The notes beneath the pieces were generated by a model, which saw only the letters and a program-made list of their open reading frames with translations, searched no databases and was not told where the DNA came from. Shown piece by piece: positions 1-27,309 of a stretch of DNA of 52,500 bases. A program made the position numbers and the translations under genes. Where the stretch lies: the NCBI GenBank assembly GCA_016946835.1, contig JACVTC010000107.1, forward strand, positions 260,001-312,500. Reading direction: 5' to 3'. The DNA is from Neocallimastix lanati (nom. inval.). Lineage: Eukaryota; Neocallimastigomycota; Neocallimastigomycetes; Neocallimastigales; Neocallimastigaceae. The stretch's first letter is position 1. Every line of letters starts with the position of its first letter.

Positions 1-1877
1 GAAATGTGAATTTGAATTAAGCATATGCACTAATTTATAGTAATAATAACAGTAGAAATAATATAAAAATAATAAACGATTATTTTGTTCATTTAAGTGA
101 ATACATAAATAACTAACCTTTAAACATATAAAATAAGTCATTAAGGTATGTAAACGTAAATTTGAAGAAACTTTATAAAATCTAAAAAGATTAATTGTCC
201 ATGATGCCAATATAATTAAATATATAAGTGAAATTGTAAAATATAATGTGGTTACGCCATTACATTTATTATATATAATAATATTATCTATATCAAATAA
301 ATCAACTGTGGAGACAATAAACATATTTTTTTTTTTTTTTTATTTTTAATTTTTATTAAGAGGTATATATAGTTGTTATAAAATATATTATATATTTTTG
401 ATAGTAAAACAGTATTCGTTTGTTTTAAATAAATATAAAGTGAAAATTCCAAAACAATATATAAATATCTATAAAACGTAAAATGTCTATAATATTTTTT
501 TTTTATTTTTAAATTTTTTTTTTTTTTTGTTATTTAATACTACTGTTTATTATATATATAAATATATATTTTAATATTTATTTATATATTTGTTTATAAA
601 TATATATTTATTTTTTTTATAAGGATATTTATTCATATAAATATAGAATAATATATTTTTATATATTATGGTATAATAATAAACATATATTTTTAATCGA
701 TTTTGTTTATAGTTTTGGGCAAGCTTCTATATTACAAATAAATCCACATAATTATATATTTTATTATAGGTTTTTTTTTGATATTTTATATTATGTTTAT
801 TAGAATTTAATAATAATAATGATAATAATAATAATATTAAAATTTTTTAAAAAAAAAAAAAAAAGGATAATAATAACTATAAAATTATAATAGTATAATA
901 AAAAATATTTATATATATAAAAGAAATAAAAAAAAAAAAAAAAAAAAAAAAAGATATAAATATTAAGAATAAAAATGATATAAAAATTAAAAATTAATTC
1001 AATTTTCCTAATAAATAAACTTTTTCTTTCTACTTTTAAAAAAATTATTATTATTATTAATATAAAAATATATTTAAGATTAATAAATGAAAAACAATAA
1101 ATATAAAAATAATAATGTAAACATAATGGTAAAAAAAAAAATAAAATAAAATAAAATAAAGAAAAATAAAATAAAATATGTAAAATAAAATAAAAAAATA
1201 AAAATAAAAATAAAAATAAAAAGAAAATAATTATTTTTTTATATCAAAACATTACTTAACACTTCTTATTTTTTTTTTTTTTTTTTTTTTTTTTTGGTTT
1301 ATTTTATTATTGAAATATAATAAATATATTTAAAATAAACTTTTTGAAATAAGGTCACATTTAAAAAAAAAAAAAAAAGTACCTTAATATTTCATTAGTT
1401 TGTAAAAATTTTATAGTAGTAATAATATAATTCAAATATTTAAGTAGAATAATTCATAAAAGTTAAAAAATAAAAAGTTTAAAAAAAAAAAAAAAAAAGA
1501 ATATATTAATATATATTTATATTTTCGTAAAATAAAATAAAAAAAAAAAATGTTTATTAAATAGTTTTACAAAATATATATATATATTTATTATTTTTTT
1601 TATAAATTAATAATTTAAATGTATTTATTAAAATTTATTTATACTTTTTTAATTTTTATCTATAAAATCCATTTTATATTTTATTTTATTATATATAATA
1701 TATATATATATAAATTTTAATATTAATTATGATTAATATAGAGGTTAATAAAACCATTAGAACAAAAAAAAAAAAAAATACTATATAATAATAGAATTAA
1801 CTTAAAAATAAAAAAATTCTTAAATCTTATTAATAAAAGTTATTTATATTGTTATTAGTTTTTTTCTTTTTCTTCTT

Positions 1878-1915
<38 letters not shown>

Positions 1916-2657
1916 TTTTTTTAAATTTTTTTATTCTTTTTATTTTATATTTTAATTAAAATAATTATAAAATTTATTTATTTTAATGGTTCCTAAAAGG
2001 AATTTAGACATTTGATAATATACTGAGTATTAATATGAACCGGCGGATTCATAAGAGTATTATATAAATTACTATTTAAAGTAGGGAATAACTTTATCAT
2101 AAGATTGATTGTATAAAAATTTTATAATTAAAAATTGAATTATTAATGATTAGATTTATATTAAATAATTTTAAAATTGTAATAGATAGATATTTTATTA
2201 AGGTTTTAGTGCTTTTTTTTTTTTTTTTTTTTTAAAAAAACATCTACTAAATACCAACAATACTAATACCAAATAATAATATTAATAATACCATTAATAA
2301 TTATTATAGTAAAATAATAATTAAAAAAAAATAATAAAGCCAACATTATAAATAAATACAATAAATAATTATAAATAACAAGTCTAATAATTAATAATAC
2401 CAATAATCAATCAATAAACAAATAAATACATAAACTAATAAATAATAAATAAATAAATAAATAAACTAATAAACTAATAAACTAATAAATAAATAATCAA
2501 GTAAATAAATAAATAAGTAAATAAATAAATATATTAAAAAATAAATAAATGAATAAATAAATAAGTAAATATATATATAAATAATATCAATACCAACAAC
2601 ACAAATAAAAAATAACTAATAATATATAAAAGTCATAAATAATAATAATAATAATAA
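1..2657. other. AT-only spacer with simple repeats
   Basis: Almost pure A/T with poly-A and poly-T tracts (for example about 1869-1913) and AAAT/AAT arrays at 2400-2720. I see no gene. One patch with more G/C at about 1985-2110 reads on the minus strand as roughly 42 open codons and resembles a sequence near 36.26 kb (shared stretch TAAATTCCTTTTAG on the minus strand). It is more likely a transposon remnant than an exon. Confidence 0.6.
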
Positions 2658-2961
2658 TTAAATAATAATAATAATTATAATAATAATAATAATAATGATA
2701 ATAATAAATATTCTAATTATATTTACTTTTACTAATAAATCTCTCATTTCAGAAGGCGATGCGTAATGGATGACAAATAAAAGGCATATTATATTAATTA
2801 ATGGAGATGATTTTGATAATATTGAGGTATTTGAATTATTTAAATGTACATTTTTATTATCAATATGTGAAGCTATATATAAAATAATTGGATCTAATTG
2901 ACAACTTATCGATATATAGGTATTATCTAGAATTTCTGAATTATTTTCATTTGAATCAAGT

Positions 2962-2995
<34 letters not shown>

Positions 2996-3767
2996 TATTT
3001 CAATATATATACATGGATATTATACATTAGTAATATATAACATAATTAGTTTTTGATATAAATATATATTCCATTTTTTTTTTATTTCATTTTATTTTAT
3101 TTTATTCTATTCTATTTTTGTAATAATATCTATAAATAATTCATATAGAACAATTGTATTCATATCTTATTATTTTTATTAAATATTTAGCTTACCTCAA
3201 TAAACTTTTTATATTCTTTACATTGATTAATAAATATATCATTAAATTTTCTAAATTCTTCTTTTAATTCTTTATATTTTGCTTTATTAGTTTTAAATTC
3301 TGGATTGAATTCAGATTCATCATTACTTTCTATACTACTAGTAGAAGAATTATTATCGATATCAATACTTCCAGAAATTTCTATAATGCTGTTTCCTTCA
3401 GTTGAATCAATATTGAATTCTTTTTCTTTTTCTTTTCCTTTATTCTTGAATTTTTTATTTTTTAGAGATTTTAATTTTTTTTTGTATATAAATAGGAGCA
3501 TCTGTAGACAACACCATTTATAAATATTTTGCTCAATTTTAGTAATTGGAATTACCGAAGGCTGAAATAGACAATAGAAACATAATTTATTATTCGGTAC
3601 TAATGATGGTGTATTAATTTTTATACATTTTCCAATATTATATTCATGTTCACAATAATCTAGTAATTTTTATTATTTAGTTAATTTAAATATTTATTTA
3701 ATTATATATATATATATATTTTTTTTATTTTTTAATTTTTTTTTTTGGTTATTTTTTTATATAAATA

Positions 3768-3814
<47 letters not shown>

Positions 3815-3853
3815 ATATTTTAGGAAATAAATTATATTTATTTTATTAAATTA

Positions 3854-3887
<34 letters not shown>

Positions 3888-5322
3888 TTATTAACCTTTA
3901 TTTCGTAATTTTAAATTTTTAGAATCTACTAAATTACTGTATTCTTTAAGATTTTTTAAAGTTTCCTCCCAATTTTGATTAAGTAATGGTAATATTACTT
4001 TATTATTAAAGAATGGTCCTAAATATTTAATGAATTTTTCTTGATCACATTCAAATAATGAATTTGAGTTTATTTCTTTGGGGATTTTTGAAAATTCATA
4101 CTGTTTTAATAAACATATATTACATATATAAGAAAATACAATACTATTTCTATGATAGATAATAATAAATATATTATATATATATATATATATAAATATA
4201 AATATTCAAGTAGAAAAAATAAAATATAATTAAAAGTATATTTTAATATTAGTTTAATATTAGATAAAAGATAAAATGTTATTATATGAAATATAATATA
4301 TTTTTTATCTATATATAAAATTTGTTTGATTTGTATGAGTAATATTTTGGTTTAATTAAAAATTTTATATGATTTAAATATTTACGGAAAATGCTTTTTA
4401 ATCAATTGACAAGCTTTTTCTGCTTGTTTACATTTATTGAAATATAAATGATTAATAATTAAAAGTAAGGCAGCAATTGGTGATTTAAATTCATTCACCT
4501 GAATAATATTTTCAAAAATTTTTTTTCCTTCATCTATATTAGGTGTTAGATTTATGGTTTGAAGAGAGTTTTTATTTAACTTTTTATATAAAAATTATTC
4601 AAAAAAAAAAAAAAAAAAAAAAAAGTTAATAAAGCAAATATATAAAAATAATTAAATATATATAATATAAATATAAATATAAATATAAATATAAATATAA
4701 ATATAAATATAAATATAAATATAAATATAAATATAAATATAAATATAAATATAAATATAAATATAAATATAAATATAAATATAAATATTAATATAAATAT
4801 AAATATAAATATAAATATAAATATAAATATAAATATAAATATAAATATAAATATAAATATAAATATAAATATAAATATAAATAAATAAATAAATAAATAA
4901 ATAGATAGATAAATAAATAAATAAATAAATAAATAATAAAATAATTGTATGTAAATACAATTATATATAATAAAAATAATATAAAATGTACTTACTAAGT
5001 ATGAAAATAAATGTGCAAAACCAATTCCAAACATTGTACTATACTTGATGGCAGATAACAAATAGATTTCTTTTTCAGTCGATCCACTTTTGTTCATATA
5101 AGCTTCATTTTGAAAGAGGTTATATAATTTCCATGCTTTTCTTATATGACTTTGATTTTTTTTTTTTTTTTTATTTTTATTTTTTATATTTTATTTTTTA
5201 TTTTTTTTAGTAATGTAAATTTTAAATATAATATAAAGTAAAAAATTAATATTTAAATATATATTATATTTATTATTATTTTATTATATTAATAATAATA
5301 TTATTTTTTCATTTGTAACATA

Positions 5323-5362
<40 letters not shown>

Positions 5363-6097
5363 CTATTTTATTTTTATTACACATTATATAATTATAATAA
5401 ATATTATTATTTTGTATATATATCATACTTTTTCTCCTATTCATTACTTACATTACACCTCTAATTTCTTTTCCTATAACTATTTCTATAAAACCTCTAA
5501 TTAAGATAATTTCAGCATAAAATATTTCACAATTTTTAAAAAACAAAGAGTCATAAAAGGATTTCATTTTTTGAAAAGCACTTTTTTCTTTATCTAATGA
5601 TGGACTACCTGAATTATCGTCCTCATTATCATAGTCTGCTAAATTTGAAAAACTTGTAACATTTGAAAATATAGAAGATATAGAGGTATTTTCTGATACA
5701 GGAAGAGAATCTCCATTTTGAGTATTACATAATGAAGAGATGGAATAACTTTTATTATATAATTTATGTGACTATTATATATTTTTAATAAAATAGAAAA
5801 GATATATATATTTAACAATCATCATGATAACAATGAAATAAAATAAAAAAATAAAATAAAAAATAAAATAAAATAAAATAAATAAGTAAATAAATAAACG
5901 TATAAATAAATAGATTAATTAAAAAAAATTTATAACTTCACTAATTTTTTATTTTATGATATTATTTAAATATATATATAATATTACTTTTTTGGTTAAT
6001 AATTCCATAACACTTTTTTCAGCAGTCTTCAATAATCTTAATAAATATTTGAAATCTATTGAACCATCAATAACCATTTTAATAGTATAAATCTATT

Positions 6098-6138
<41 letters not shown>

Positions 6139-7266
6139 AAGAATATTAATACAATTTTTATTCTTTTTATTATTTATTTTAAAAAATCATAATATATATA
6201 TATGTAGTATATATATATTTTTTATTCATATAAAAAGTACTTGTATTAATTGCATTATCATATATGGTTTTTCTTTATAATTTTCTTCACTTTTTATGAT
6301 ATCTTCAGCTTCTAATATATCATTACCCCAAATTTTATTTTTCATCTTATCTATCATTATATAATTAATTAATTTTAGCAAGATATAAAGTATATAGGAA
6401 AAAATTAATTTACAATTTAATATTGAAATATTATTTTTCTTTACGATCATAAAATAGTTCAATTTCTTCAATAATTTTTTGTATTATTTCTTCCTCTTTT
6501 AATAATTTATTATTATTATTTTATAAGATTTAATTTAATATAAAATAATGTTATTAATTTTTTTTTTTTTTTTTTTTTTAATGTTAATAATTTATAATTT
6601 AAATTTTGTTATTAATTTATTATAATTGTTAAATATATATATATAATTATTAAATACCTTCACTTTTCTTCTTCTTATTATTCTATAAATAATTTTTTTT
6701 ATATTAAATATATAATATATATTAATATATATATATATGTGGGTAAGTGAATAATAAAATTGTAATAATAATAAATATATCTATTAATAATTTGATATAT
6801 ATGATGTGAATTTTCGAATTATTCATATTTGACTAATTAGTTATTGAAATTAAAAAAAAAATTTTTTTTTTTTTTTTTTTTATTTCTATACCTTCTTAAA
6901 ATTTTCAAACATAACTATTGGTAATTGTTTATCAATATAATGTTTTTTAGTTTTATTATCATCATCATTATTTTCATTTTTATTAAAGAAAATGGTATCA
7001 CTTTTATTTGGTTTACTTTCTTTTTTGCTTTCAAAAAGATTATTATTATCATCATTAAATGGCGAAAATGGTGAAAAAGATTTAAGTGACAGATGATTAG
7101 GAAGTGTATTACATTTAACAGCTGAACTACTTTCACTAACTGGTGAAAAGTTATCTGCATCTTTTTTAGGTCTTTTAATATCTATACTTTTTGAGACTCT
7201 ATGCTTAATAATTTTTTCTGGCTTAGTACTGGTTGAAGCAATATTATTATCATAAAAATAATTATA

Positions 7267-7297
<31 letters not shown>

Positions 7298-8049
7298 GTA
7301 TGATTATGATTGACGGTATGAGTAGTATTATTATTTCTAAAAAAATTTAATATATTATGGTTGTTATTGTCTCTATGATTATTATTATTTTTACTATTGG
7401 TCTTATTTTTTTTAGAAAAAGAATAGAATTGAAAATTTGAATCGATAGTAATATGCTTGATATGTGTTGAAGTTGTACCTTCTTCAATAGTTGGTTCAAT
7501 TTGTGAAATCATATCATTCTCATTATTAATACTATTTTCTTGTAAGGTTCTAGAGGTTTCACTATTATTTAATGTTAAATCATCATTATTATCTGCTTCA
7601 ATATCTATTTGAACATCATTTGATTCACTATTTTGTTCACTTTCTCTAGAATTTGTAGTTCGTTCAGTGAATAAATTTAAATTAGTGTAAGGAAATTGAA
7701 ATGATTGAACTGAAATTCTATACCAATAATTATTTCCATACTTATAAATTGCAATGATATAAATAATTAATTCACACCAAGAAAAAAGAAAAGATGAATT
7801 TATTAATAAAAAACGAAAAATATCATTATGAGTATCACTGAAATAATTATCCATAGTAATATAGACTATAGTAATCTGATAATATTATGTAAAAATTATA
7901 AAAAAAAAAAAAAAAGAATATTTAGATATATATTTATGAAATAATTTTTTCTTTTTAATTTATATATAACCACATGAATATATGTAACATCCATTTAAAG
8001 TAAAATTTCAAATATATATTATTTTATATTTTAATTTATTATAATATAC

Positions 8050-8087
<38 letters not shown>

Positions 8088-8200
8088 AAGAAAAAGAAAT
8101 AATAAAGTAAAAATAATTAATAATTATAATTAAAAAAAAAAAGAAAAAGATTAACATTTTTCTTAAATCAATATGATTAATTATTAATAAATTTAGCTTA

Positions 8201-8251
<51 letters not shown>

Positions 8252-8609
8252 AAAAAAAAAAAAAAGTATTTATAAATTTACAACTTACAAATGTTACAAC
8301 GACAGGTATATGAAATTTTGAAAATTTCTTTATGTAACAAAACAAAAATAATAGAATGAAACGTATAGAACTTAAAATTAAATAATCATAAAATTTAAAT
8401 ATAATCAATTCATTTTTTATTAATATTAAAACATTTTTTGCTTCATTTAGAAAATTTAATAAATATATTATTATATGAACAGTAAAATCCAGTAATGTTG
8501 TGATTATCAGTAATTTTGACCATTTTCTTGATATATATACAAAATTAATATTGGTGTTGGAATCTCTTAATTCTGATTGTATTAATGGTGTTCTTTCTGT
8601 TACATCCAT
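2658..8609 (-). CDS. MENTAL-like membrane domain fused to IML2/TTC39-like helical-repeat domain
   Basis: Twelve exons, minus strand: 8609-8289, 7875-6892, 6682-6658, 6495-6445, 6350-6241, 6092-5988, 5771-5452, 5149-4996, 4579-4386, 4149-3896, 3659-3196, 2963-about 2658; all phases agree, giving about 1095 residues. The ATG at 8609 follows an in-frame TAA (8615-8613). Residues 5-10 are ERTPLI, a dileucine-type sorting signal. Four membrane helices follow at about 31-51, 75-94, 98-116 and 125-147. Their spacing, a central ...[11 protein letters not shown]... helix and SFLFSWCE before the last helix resemble the STARD3 MENTAL domain (late-endosome, cholesterol-binding). Residues of about 150-435 are Asn/Ser-rich and disordered. 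The rest resembles IML2/TTC39 (PF10300): a [12 protein letters not shown] segment, then [12 protein letters not shown], then [19 protein letters not shown]. The last exon is uncertain: a donor at 2732 or the stop at 2660-2658. Family assignment is from remembered motifs, not a search. Confidence 0.6.
4662..4936. repeat. Hexanucleotide (ATAAAT)n plus AAAT array
   Basis: About 36 near-perfect copies of a six-base unit, with one interruption near 4788, followed by AAAT repeats to 4936. It lies in the intron between exons 8 and 9 of the IML2-like gene. Open frames across it encode only alternating Ile-Tyr or Ile-Phe and are artefacts of the repeat. Confidence 0.95.
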
Positions 8610-9662
8610 TTGTTATCATTTTATTATTAGATAAAAAAATTCTTACATATAAAAAAAATTATATATATATATTTCTATTTTATATTAATATTTATTAAAG
8701 ATTTATTGAAATAATTTATTTAATATTGCATATTAAGAAAATAATTATTTTTATTAATATATTATTAAATAGAGAAATTAAAAATTCATATTAATCTATT
8801 TGCTAATGAATATTTTTTAAATATAAATAAATAAAAAAAATATTAAGTAATATGAAACTAGAATTGTATATTTTTTTTTTTTTTTTTTTTTTTTAGACTA
8901 GGAATAAACTTTATTTAATAATATTTTTTTAAAAAATACAACTAGAATTGTATAATAATATTAAAACAACTTTAATATTTCGTATAATTATTTAGATAAT
9001 AAATACTTATTTTATAGTTAATAAACTTTAAAATGACAGTTTTATTTTTTTTTTTTTATTAATATATTTTGTTGGAAATAAAAAATATTGTATCTAATTA
9101 TATAAAATAAATGAAAAAGCTTATTATTATTATTTTTCTTTCTTATTTTTAAGTATTGTATATTAATTTAAAATTAAATTATAATAATTTATCTTAAAAA
9201 ACAAAAAACTATATTTATATTCTTTATAGATAATTAAGATATTTGTTAATTAATATCAAATATACAATATAAATAATATAATATTTTAGGTTATATTTAA
9301 TTGATGAGAATTAGAATATTGCTATTTAGTTTAGCTAATAATTTAAATTTGAAATAAAAAGATGAAAAATTTGTTAATTGTTTTAAAAAGCAAATAACAA
9401 ATTTTTAATCCTTAAAGGTATATCTTTTTATATTTTATTATAATGTATATATAAAGGAATATAATTTTTAAATATTGTTTTGATTAAACAATTTTTTTTA
9501 TTATTAATATTATCATTTTTATTTCTAGTTTTACATTAATTTATTTATTTATTTATTTTTTTTTATATTGAATTATAGTAATAGGTATCTTTAAGTAATG
9601 AAAAATGATAGTTATTAAAAAAATTTTTTTTTTTCTTTTTTCATTAAATAATAATAGAATAA

Positions 9663-9976
9663 TTATGATATGATGCAACCCTTTTTTTTTGATTTTTTTT
9701 TATATTCTTCTAAATATTTTAATTGTTTAATGTTAATGGCACCTCTTCTTCTTTCCCGAATATATGAAACAGAATCCAAAGCGTTCATTCCTTCTTCAAT
9801 TAATGCTATCGCTACTAATACAGGAGCTCTTTTATAATATTTATTTTTATTTCATTTTATATTTATATATATTTATTAAATTTTGAATATTAGTAATAAA
9901 TAAATGAATTAATAGAAGTGTAAATTAAACTATTATAAATCATTCTATATAAATATTTTTATATAAAATTAGTTTA

Positions 9977-10052
<76 letters not shown>

Positions 10053-10647
10053 TATATTTATATATTTTTTTTTTTTAAAAAAAAGTATTTAACCTTCCAA
10101 GTCCTGCTACACAATGAATTGCAATACATGGCTTTTTACTTTGACTATCTTCATTTTTAAATACATTATTAACTAATTCTTTCCAATGTTTAACTACCAT
10201 AACAGGTGGTGGTTCACCTATAAAATATTATTTTTATATATTATAGAATACTAATAAATAATATTGTAATATTACAAAAAAATATATATATATATTATAA
10301 AATATATATTCATATATCCCTTACCATCATTAAAAGGCCAATCCTGTTATTATTAAATTATTTAATATTATTTTTATTATTGATATAATTTGAATTATAA
10401 AATTAGTAAAAAAATTTATAATATTAAAATAAAAAATAACTAATATGGTATATATTTAATATATATAATAACACAAAAAAAATTTTTTTTTGGTAAAGTA
10501 CATGAACATTAATTTTTTTTGCTTCTACTCGTTCTTTTGGATAAGTTGGTTCACATACTCTTACCAAATCCGTAACATTATACTTTTTCATTTCCTATTT
10601 AAGAAAAATTTTTATCATGTTTTTTTTTTTATTTTTTTTTTAGAATA

Positions 10648-10683
<36 letters not shown>

Positions 10684-11030
10684 TTAATATAAAATTTTTT
10701 GAAATAGAAATAGAAAAAAGATTGAAAATATGATATATGAAAAAAAAATATTTGTTAATTCCAATATAATTATAATATTTAATAATTAAATTTTAAATCA
10801 AAATATTTAATAGAATTTACCTCTATATAAATGTCAAGATTACTATTTCAGAAAAAAAAAAAAATAAAAGTTAAGCTTTTAGTTAAATATATATTATTTA
10901 TTACTATTTCATTAGTAAATAAAATAATATATATTAACCTTGTTGACGGTGCATCCATAATTAAAAATTTTAATGTTTTATATTCTATTAAAGAAGGAGG
11001 ATTTGGTAATATAATGTTTTGAGTATACAT
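9663..11030 (-). CDS. PRL-type protein tyrosine phosphatase (PTP4A family)
   Basis: Six exons on the minus strand: 11030-10939, 10842-10821, 10594-10502, 10343-10325, 10217-10094 and 9828-9663; 516 coding bases, 171 residues, typical of PRLs. The protein starts with [14 protein letters not shown], as in animal PRLs. The active-site loop HCVAGLGR (Cys111, Arg117) is identical to that of human PRLs. The WPFNDGEPP loop carries the general acid Asp75, and Cys52 in VRVCEPTY is the partner for the regulatory disulfide known in the family. The tail is polybasic (KKKSKKK) and ends in CIIS, a CaaX box, so membrane anchoring by prenylation is expected. Exons 2 and 4 are only 22 and 19 bases; both are required to keep frame and conserved motifs. 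The last intron splits the Arg117 codon. Substrates of PRLs are poorly defined; they act at membranes and bind CNNM magnesium transporters in animals. Confidence 0.93.
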
Positions 11031-11033
11031 TTC

Positions 11034-11069
<36 letters not shown>

Positions 11070-11098
11070 CTTTATAAAAGTTATTAGTAAACTTAATT

Positions 11099-11131
<33 letters not shown>

Positions 11132-14053
11132 TTTTATTTTTTTTTTTTTTACGATATGATAATTTGTTTATTGGTATTTTTTTTTCTTATTTAAAAAAAA
11201 AAAAATTATAGAAAGATAATTATTCAAATAACTATTTACGTTTTGTCAAATAATTTATTTTTCAAACATTTTTAACTATTTATTTTTTTTATTAACATAT
11301 TAATAATATTTGGAATTACATTTAATGCATTTATTTTTTTGTTTATTGAAGATAGTATTACTGATAAATTATCAAAAGCCGCAAAACTTTTTCTTTGCTA
11401 TTATATAAAACACATTAAATTTTTAAATATATATTTATATTTATAAATATATATTCTTAAAGCATTTTAAAAAATAGAAAAAAAGAAGAATAAAAAAAAT
11501 AATATTTCAATTATAAATATTATACTAATAAATATAATACTATTTATTTATTTAGTAATTTATTTATTTATTTATTTAATATTTTATATTTATTTATTTA
11601 ATGTTATTAATAATAAAGTCATTTATTTAGTAAGAGAAAAGCTTAAAATATAAATTTTTATTTTTATGTAAGATTTTTTTTTAATTTTTTAATTTTTATT
11701 TTTTTGTGTTTTTGTATTTTCCTTTTTTTTTTGTGTTATATTAAACTTTATTATATATATAAATGTATAAATTGATTATTTCAAAGAAAGAAAAAGTTAA
11801 ATTTTAAATTATATTTAATTATAAATTTTTATAATTTTTCATTTTTTTTTTTTTTTTAATATTTTATTTTTATTTTTTATTTTGAGATAAACAGAAAATA
11901 AAAACTTAAGAAAGCTTTATAACATATTTCAACATTTTATAACTAAATACAAATAGAATAACAAAATAACTAAAAAAAAGAAAAAAATGCCTAAAAAAAT
12001 ATAAATATATATATATATTCATATATATTGGGAAAAAATATATATATATACATTGAAATCATTATTTATTATTCATTATTCAAAATTTTATATTTTTATA
12101 TTTTATAATAATTATTATTGTTATTAATATTATTATTTAAAAATAATTCATATTCATATTCATAATCTAAAATGTTTAACATAAAAATAAATAATCTTTT
12201 TATTTTATATAATATATGTATTTTTTTTATTCTAAATTTATCACAACTATGAAAGAGAAAATGAATAATTGAAGTTTAAATTAAATTAATTATTTTTCAA
12301 TATTATTCAAACGTTAAAAATTAATGAAAGGTCCATTAATTTAATATGATATTTACAACTTTACTTATATACTTTAAAAAATTGAATAATTTATTAAAAA
12401 TTTCAGAAAAAAAATAAGTATAATTTCATATATAATATGGAAACTAATTATAATAATAAAATAATGATGAAATAAAAAATAAAGAATAGAATGTTATATT
12501 ATTTCAATAGTATGTAAGTAGATGACATAAATATTCAACCTCAAAATTAGATATAGCTTTTAATTGTTGTTGAATAATAAGAATTATTTCTTGTTGATAA
12601 TTAAAAAAAAAAAAAAAAAAATTAAAATATAGAATTTAGAAAATTTAAATGAAATTTCAAATGAAAAATTGAAATTTTATTTTTTTATTTTTTTTTTTAA
12701 AATCAATTTTATTTTTATATTTTTTCAAAAGACTATATATAAATTTAAGAAAATTTAACAATTAAAATAAATAAAAAACAATTTAGTTATTTTAAACAAA
12801 GTAACCAGAATATTTCTTTGTTCTAATATTCACTATTTAAGAAATGAAATAATCCAATTTTATGACTCAATTTTTATGAAAATTTAACATATCTTAAAAT
12901 TATTGAATAATAATAAATAGAATAATAATTTAAATAAAAATAAAAATAATAATATAAAATATAAAAAACTTTTATAATTTTCATTATTTTTATATAAAAT
13001 TTAATTAATTAATAATGATAATAAATTTAAATAAATATTATAATTATTTAAGAATAGTATTAATAATGTTTTTTTTTTTTTTAAAGAATTTCTATTTCAT
13101 TCTTAATAAGTAATAAATAAATGAATAATTAAATAATAAATAGTAAAACTCAATTTACATATTAAAAAAACTTGTTATTTATTATTTATTATTATTTATT
13201 ATTTATTATTTAATATTTATTATTTAATATTTAATATTTATTATTATTTATTTTTCAATTATTATTTATTATTTATTATTTATTATTTATTATTTATTAT
13301 TTATTATTTATTATTTATTATTCAATTATTTATTATTTATTATTTATTATTCAATTATTTATTATTTATTTATTAAACAATTTAACATAATATATAAAAT
13401 GTATTGATTATTTAAATTATTATATTTTTAAATATAATAATTAAATATATAAAAATAATAATTATAAAATTGTATTTTATTATATAATATTAAAGTATTA
13501 AAATAATAATAATTAAGATTTTATTATTATATTAATTTTTTTTTTTTTTTTTGAAATGTATTATCCTTTTTTTTATATATTATATTTTATTATTTTTTAA
13601 TTTACATTAAGGAAAATTATTTAAAAAAATTAATTACATAAGGACATTTATAATATTATAATAAAAATAACATTAAAATAAATAATATAAGAACCGTAGA
13701 TTGATATTGTTATTATAAAGATAATAATATATCTGATATAAAGTTGTAAATAATAAAATTGCAAAATTATAAAGTTTATAACAATGTATAATTTTTTTTA
13801 AAAAATTTTATTCAATTTTATTAAAAGAATAAATCTATTTAACATTAATATATATATATAGGTTTAATAATATATAATTATAAATTTATATAATCATAAT
13901 TTTTTTTATTTTATAAATAAAAAGGTATAAAAATTTATAAAACTAAAACAAAAGAATTAACTATTCAATTATATAATAATATGGATTATTTTGCTAAACA
14001 ATATTGTATATAATCATTTTTTTTTTTTTTATTAAAATTAAAGTTTTTTTCAA
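11031..14053. other. Divergent intergenic region, no gene seen
   Basis: Lies between two divergently oriented genes (PRL phosphatase and PSME4), so both promoters must be here. It consists of poly-T tracts (11035-11150), A/T simple sequence and a heptamer TTATTTA array at 13170-13375. I recognise no coding region, RNA gene or defined promoter motif. Confidence 0.6.
13170..13375. repeat. Heptanucleotide (TTATTTA)n array
   Basis: Roughly 25 copies of a seven-base A/T unit with a few variant units containing TTCAATTA. It lies upstream of the PSME4 gene. Confidence 0.9.

Positions 14054-27309
<13,256 letters not shown>

Noticed and set aside
4576-5097. Long minus-strand open frames rich in Ile/Phe and Ile/Tyr
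   Set aside because: They are translations of the intronic hexanucleotide repeat; only 4996-5149 at one end and 4386-4579 at the other are real exons of the IML2-like gene.
10831-11022. Plus-strand 63-codon frame
   Set aside because: It is the shadow of exons 1-2 and intron 1 of the PRL phosphatase on the other strand.
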